Below are positions 6,828-9,324 of a stretch of DNA of 9,324 nucleotides, in pieces. Numbering within the stretch: position 1 is the stretch's first letter; each line of letters starts with the position of its first letter. The translations under genes and the position numbers were made by a program. The stretch is from Pyramidobacter sp. (GTDB lineage: Bacteria; Synergistota; Synergistia; Synergistales; Dethiosulfovibrionaceae): positions 1 through 9,324 of the forward strand of contig JAGAYQ010000084.1 in NCBI GenBank assembly GCA_017940445.1. Reading direction: 5' to 3'. The notes under the pieces are model-generated. The model searched no databases, had not been told where the DNA came from, and was given only the letters and a program-made list of their open reading frames with translations.

Positions 6828-7028
6828 ATGTTATGATGCTGGAACTGGTTGGGAGCACGTGAGCAGCAAAGTTTTTGCGGGGAAAAAGATCATTTTTGTC
6901 AAAGATATTCCTTTTCATATTGTGATAATGTTGCTGTCTCCTGACTTTATCACCTGAAAGTGAAAATAAATTTTCAATGAAAAACGGCCCTGATGATTTT
7001 ACCCGCCTTCTTTTTCAGAAAAATGCCC
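6828..7028. other. A+T-rich non-coding spacer upstream of the rny promoter
   Basis: About 200 bases of clearly lower G+C than the flanking genes carry no gene with a ribosome binding site. Visible elements are an inverted pair GTGATAA (6922-6928) and TTATCAC (6947-6953), and a near-perfect palindrome TGAAAAT-AA-ATTTTCA (6961-6976). A weak promoter-like pair, TTGTCA (6896-6901) and TATTGT (6918-6923), is too poor to call. The palindrome lies 50-70 nt upstream of the rny promoter, where an activator or repressor could bind; that role is inference. Confidence 0.4.
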
Positions 7029-7057
7029 TTGAGAAGTTCGCCAGTAAATTGTAAAAT
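7029..7057 (+). promoter_or_regulatory. Sigma70-type promoter of rny-ymdB
   Basis: TTGAGA (7029-7034) and TAAAAT (7052-7057) are separated by exactly 17 nt. This would start transcription near 7064 and give a leader of about 140 nt before rny. A second -10-like element with an extended TG (TGGTATAAG, 7064-7072) follows but has no matching -35 box; it may be an alternative start. Confidence 0.65.
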
Positions 7058-7081
7058 AAAAGTTGGTATAAGGTGACTTGT

Positions 7082-7158
7082 GTCAGACCGTTCCTTGACC
7101 GGCGATCGTGCTGATCGCGCCGGGAACGGTCTCGGACGTGGCGCCGCCGGGGCGGCGC
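7082..7158 (+). promoter_or_regulatory. Structured 5' leader of rny
   Basis: The predicted leader holds a long stem: GTC (7082-7084) plus AGACCGTTCC (7085-7094) pair with GGAACGGTCT (7123-7132) and, after a 2-nt bulge, GAC (7135-7137). Inside it sits GCGATC (7102-7107) with GATCGC (7113-7118), extended by flanking G/C pairs. A separate hairpin, GCGCCGC/GCGGCGC (7141-7158, tight loop), follows. No T-run comes after either hairpin, so terminator-type attenuation is unlikely. The ribosome binding site (7190-7195) is left free. I do not recognise a known riboswitch. Feedback cleavage or stability control of the rny mRNA is a reasonable guess. Confidence 0.5.
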
Positions 7159-7203
7159 GTATGTCTCTGTACATTTTGAGTGAAAGACTAAGGAGTGAAA
7201 ATT

Positions 7204-8742
7204 TTGAGCATTTATGTGATCTTAGGAGTGCTGCTGGGCATCATCGCAGGCACAGCAGCCGGCATGTACATTGCCAAGGGAGTGGCTCGGCGCACGGTCG
7301 AAGAGTCGCGTCAGAAGGCTGAAAACATCGTCAAGGAAGCACAGGCAAGCGCCGCGCGTGACAGCAAAAATCTGCTTTCCGAGGCGCGCGACCAGGCGTC
7401 GAAAGTTCGTCAGGAAGCAGAAAGGGACGCCAAGGAGCGCCGCATCGAGATCCAGCGCACCGAGCGTCTGATCGAGCAGAAGGAAGAGCGTCTCGACCGC
7501 AAGCTGGAAAAACTCCAGCACCGCGAGGACGAGATGAAGGCACGCCAGGACGACCTCGAAAAGAAGGTCGCTGAGGCTGACGAGCTGTGCAAAAAGCGCG
7601 TCGGCGAGCTGGAGCGCGTGGCTCAGATGACCTGCGACCAGGCTCGCGATCAGCTGCTTCACGAAGTGGAAGAAAGCGCGCAGCGCAAGATCGGCCTCCG
7701 CCTCATCGAGCTTGAGGAGCAGGCGCAGCGCGATGCCAACAAAAAAGCCCGTGAGATCGTCATCACTGCCGTGCAGCGCTGCGCGGTGGAGAAGTCGTCT
7801 GACGTGGCGATCAGCACTGTTTCCCTTCCCAACGATGAGATGAAGGGCCGCATCATCGGCCGCGAAGGCCGCAATATCCGCGCCTTCGAGACTGCGACGG
7901 GCGTTGACCTGATCGTCGACGACACGCCCGAAGCCGTCACGCTGAGCTGCTTTGACCCTGTCCGCCGCGAGATCGCCCGCCTGTCGCTCGAAAAGCTCGT
8001 GGTCGACGGCCGCATCCATCCGGCCCGCATCGAAGAGCTCGTCGCCAAAGCGACGGCCGAAGTTGAAGAGTCGATCGCCGAAGCCGGCGATCAGGCCCTC
8101 ATGGAGCTTGGCATCAAGCAGATGAATCCCGAGCTGGTCCGCACGATCGGGCAGCTCCGCTATCGCTACAGCTACGGGCAGAACGCCCTCCAGCACAGCC
8201 TCGAAGTGGCCTACATCTCCGGCATGATCGCCGCCGAGCTGGGCCTCAACGAGGAGACCGCGCGCCGCGCCGGACTGCTTCACGACATCGGCAAGGCCGT
8301 TGATTTCAAGGTCGAAGGACCGCACGCGCTCATCGGCGCCGACCTTGCCAAGCGCTACGGCGAGCCGCCCGAGGTCGTCAACGCGATTGCCTCGCACCAT
8401 GAGGATGTGGAAGTTGCCACCATCTTCGACACCATCGTCGCGACTGCCGACGCGATCAGCGCTGCCCGACCCGGAGCCAGACGCGAGAGCATCGACGCCT
8501 ACGTCAAGCGTCTTGAAAAGCTGGAGACGGTCGCCAACAGCTTTAAGGGCGTCAGCAAGGCCTTTGCCATCCAGGCCGGCCGCGAAGTGCGCGTCAACGT
8601 CGCGCCTCACGTGCAGGACGAAGCGGCTGTGGCCAAGCTGGCGTACGACATCGCCCGCAAGATCGAGGAAGAGCTCAAGTATCCGGGGCAGATCAAGGTC
8701 ACGGCGATCAAGGAGATCCGCGCTTCGGATCTTGCCAAGTAG
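7204..8742 (+). CDS. rny: Ribonuclease Y (membrane-anchored endoribonuclease)
   Basis: RNase Y starts bulk mRNA decay by endonucleolytic cleavage at the inner face of the membrane. The 512-residue product has an N-terminal transmembrane helix (about 2-22, IYVILGVLLGIIAGTAAGMYIA), a long charged coiled coil (about 30-185), a KH RNA-binding domain with GRIIGREGRN (215-224), and an HD domain. The metal ligands of the HD domain are visible as H331 (LQHSLEVA), H360-D361 (LLHDIGKA) and H398-H399-E-D (ASHHEDVE), followed by the conserved DAISAARPGARRES. The length is typical. The start is the TTG at 7204, because AAGGAG (7190-7195) lies 8 nt upstream; the in-frame GTG at 7195 falls inside that ribosome binding site. 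The gene has its own promoter and structured leader and is followed after 9 nt by ymdB. Confidence 0.97.
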   Translation: MSIYVILGVLLGIIAGTAAGMYIAKGVARRTVEESRQKAENIVKEAQASAARDSKNLLSEARDQASKVRQEAERDAKERRIEIQRTERLIEQKEERLDRKLEKLQHREDEMKARQDDLEKKVAEADELCKKRVGELERVAQMTCDQARDQLLHEVEESAQRKIGLRLIELEEQAQRDANKKAREIVITAVQRCAVEKSSDVAISTVSLPNDEMKGRIIGREGRNIRAFETATGVDLIVDDTPEAVTLSCFDPVRREIARLSLEKLVVDGRIHPARIEELVAKATAEVEESIAEAGDQALMELGIKQMNPELVRTIGQLRYRYSYGQNALQHSLEVAYISGMIAAELGLNEETARRAGLLHDIGKAVDFKVEGPHALIGADLAKRYGEPPEVVNAIASHHEDVEVATIFDTIVATADAISAARPGARRESIDAYVKRLEKLETVANSFKGVSKAFAIQAGREVRVNVAPHVQDEAAVAKLAYDIARKIEEELKYPGQIKVTAIKEIRASDLAK

Positions 8743-8751
8743 AGAATTGTC

Positions 8752-9324
8752 ATGAGGATCTTATTTACTGGAGACGTCGTCGGCCGCCCCGGCCGCGACG
8801 CCTTTTTCGCACTTTTGCCCCGGCTTCGCGCGCTGAAAGGCCCGTTCGATTTCGTCATCGTCAATGGCGAAAACAGCGCTGCCGGACACGGCCTCACCGA
8901 GAAGATCATGAACGAATTCTTCTCAGCCGGCGTCGATGTCCTCACCTCCGGAAACCACATCTGGGACAAACGGGAATTTCTAACCGTCCTTGATGAAGAA
9001 CCGCGAGTGCTCCGCCCCCTCAATTACCCGCAGGGCGTTCCCGGCCACGGCTGGACCGTTGCGGTCTCGCGAAGCGGAAAGAAACTGGCAGTCGTCAGTC
9101 TTCAGGGACGAGTCTTCATGCCCCTGACCGACTGTCCCTTCAAGGCTATGGACGCGCTCCTTCCGCAGCTGAATGACGTTCCGGTTTTTGTTGATTTTCA
9201 CGCCGAAGCCACTTCTGAAAAGAGAGTTATGGGACTGTACCTCGACGGCCGCATCTCCGCGCTCGTTGGCACCCATACCCACGTCCAGACTGCCGACGAG
9301 GAGATCCTTCCCGGCGGCACGGCC
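8752..9324 (+). CDS. ymdB: YmdB-family metallophosphoesterase, 2',3'-cyclic nucleotide phosphodiesterase type (3' end beyond the window)
   Basis: The frame is open from the ATG at 8752 to the window edge, giving 191 codons of a protein usually about 260-270 residues long. YmdB-type enzymes use a dimetal centre to hydrolyse phosphodiesters; Bacillus YmdB acts on 2',3'-cAMP and affects biofilm versus motility decisions. The ligand set is complete as far as the window goes: D8 (FTGDVVGRPGR), E40-N41 (VNGENSAAGHG), N68-H69 (TSGNHIWD), H150 (VDFHAEATSEK), H175 and H177 (VGTHTHVQTADEEILPGG). Only AGAG-like bases precede the ATG, so the ribosome binding site is weak and translation may depend on coupling to rny, whose stop is 9 nt upstream. 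The rny-ymdB pairing is common and points to RNA turnover. Confidence 0.95.
   Translation, partial: MRILFTGDVVGRPGRDAFFALLPRLRALKGPFDFVIVNGENSAAGHGLTEKIMNEFFSAGVDVLTSGNHIWDKREFLTVLDEEPRVLRPLNYPQGVPGHGWTVAVSRSGKKLAVVSLQGRVFMPLTDCPFKAMDALLPQLNDVPVFVDFHAEATSEKRVMGLYLDGRISALVGTHTHVQTADEEILPGGTA

Noticed and set aside
6977..7054. Small reading frame of 25 codons (begins MKNGPDDFTRLLF) upstream of rny
   Set aside because: No ribosome binding site precedes the ATG, and it runs into the likely rny promoter (7029-7057). It could be a gene remnant, but nothing supports translation.
7141..7158. G+C-rich hairpin before rny as an attenuator/terminator
   Set aside because: No T-run follows it, so it does not qualify as an intrinsic terminator; it was kept only as part of the leader structure.
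7080..7322. Plus-strand reading frame crossing the rny leader, starting at a GTG
   Set aside because: It overlaps the hairpins and the rny ribosome binding site, has an Arg/Gly-biased composition, and continues out of frame into rny.
7222..8610. Long open minus-strand frame opposite rny
   Set aside because: It is antisense to a clear RNase Y gene and reflects G+C-rich codon usage; it has no start signals or recognisable domains. The same applies to the long minus-strand frames opposite recG (4259-5398) and yggS (2056-2874).
1..9324. CRISPR arrays, tRNA or rRNA genes, insertion sequences, prophage or toxin-antitoxin genes
   Set aside because: No regularly spaced direct repeats, tRNA-like cloverleaf, transposase motifs or terminal inverted repeats were seen; the window is ordinary core chromosome.

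Overview
The window is bacterial chromosome at roughly 60% G+C, with A+T-rich intergenic stretches, dense co-directional genes and short gene overlaps. Finding sepF and divIVA beside a probable O-antigen ligase-type membrane protein suggests a diderm with 'Gram-positive-like' division genes. Synergistota fit this well, possibly a Pyramidobacter relative. That assignment is inferred from gene content and composition and was not tested by a search.

Layout. (1) 1-562, minus strand: N-terminal part of a multi-pass membrane protein, probably of the O-antigen ligase/polymerase type. (2) 563-760: A+T-rich divergent promoter region with a convincing sigma70-type promoter facing each way. (3) 761-6615, plus strand: one tightly packed operon of six genes: a membrane-anchored HlyD-like adaptor with a long basic cytoplasmic tail, yggS (PLP homeostasis), sepF and divIVA (cell division/polarity), recG (fork-remodelling helicase) and recX (RecA modulator). 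Junctions are 12 nt or less, and three of them overlap. (4) 6616-7203: a 588-base gene-free stretch holding two intrinsic terminators, four G+C-rich hairpins between them, an A+T-rich segment with a palindrome, a strong promoter and a structured leader. (5) 7204-9324, plus strand: rny (RNase Y), then ymdB cut off by the window end.

The first operon is a shortened version of the Firmicutes ylm/division cluster (ylmE-sepF-ylmG-ylmH-divIVA in Bacillus), without ylmG and ylmH and joined to recombination genes. The second transcription unit pairs the membrane-anchored decay endoribonuclease RNase Y with the metallophosphodiesterase YmdB, a common pairing. Nothing here is a clearly new defence or mobile system. 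The features most worth a second look are the oppositely charged disordered regions of the adaptor and SepF, the hairpin cluster after recX, and the structured leader of rny.
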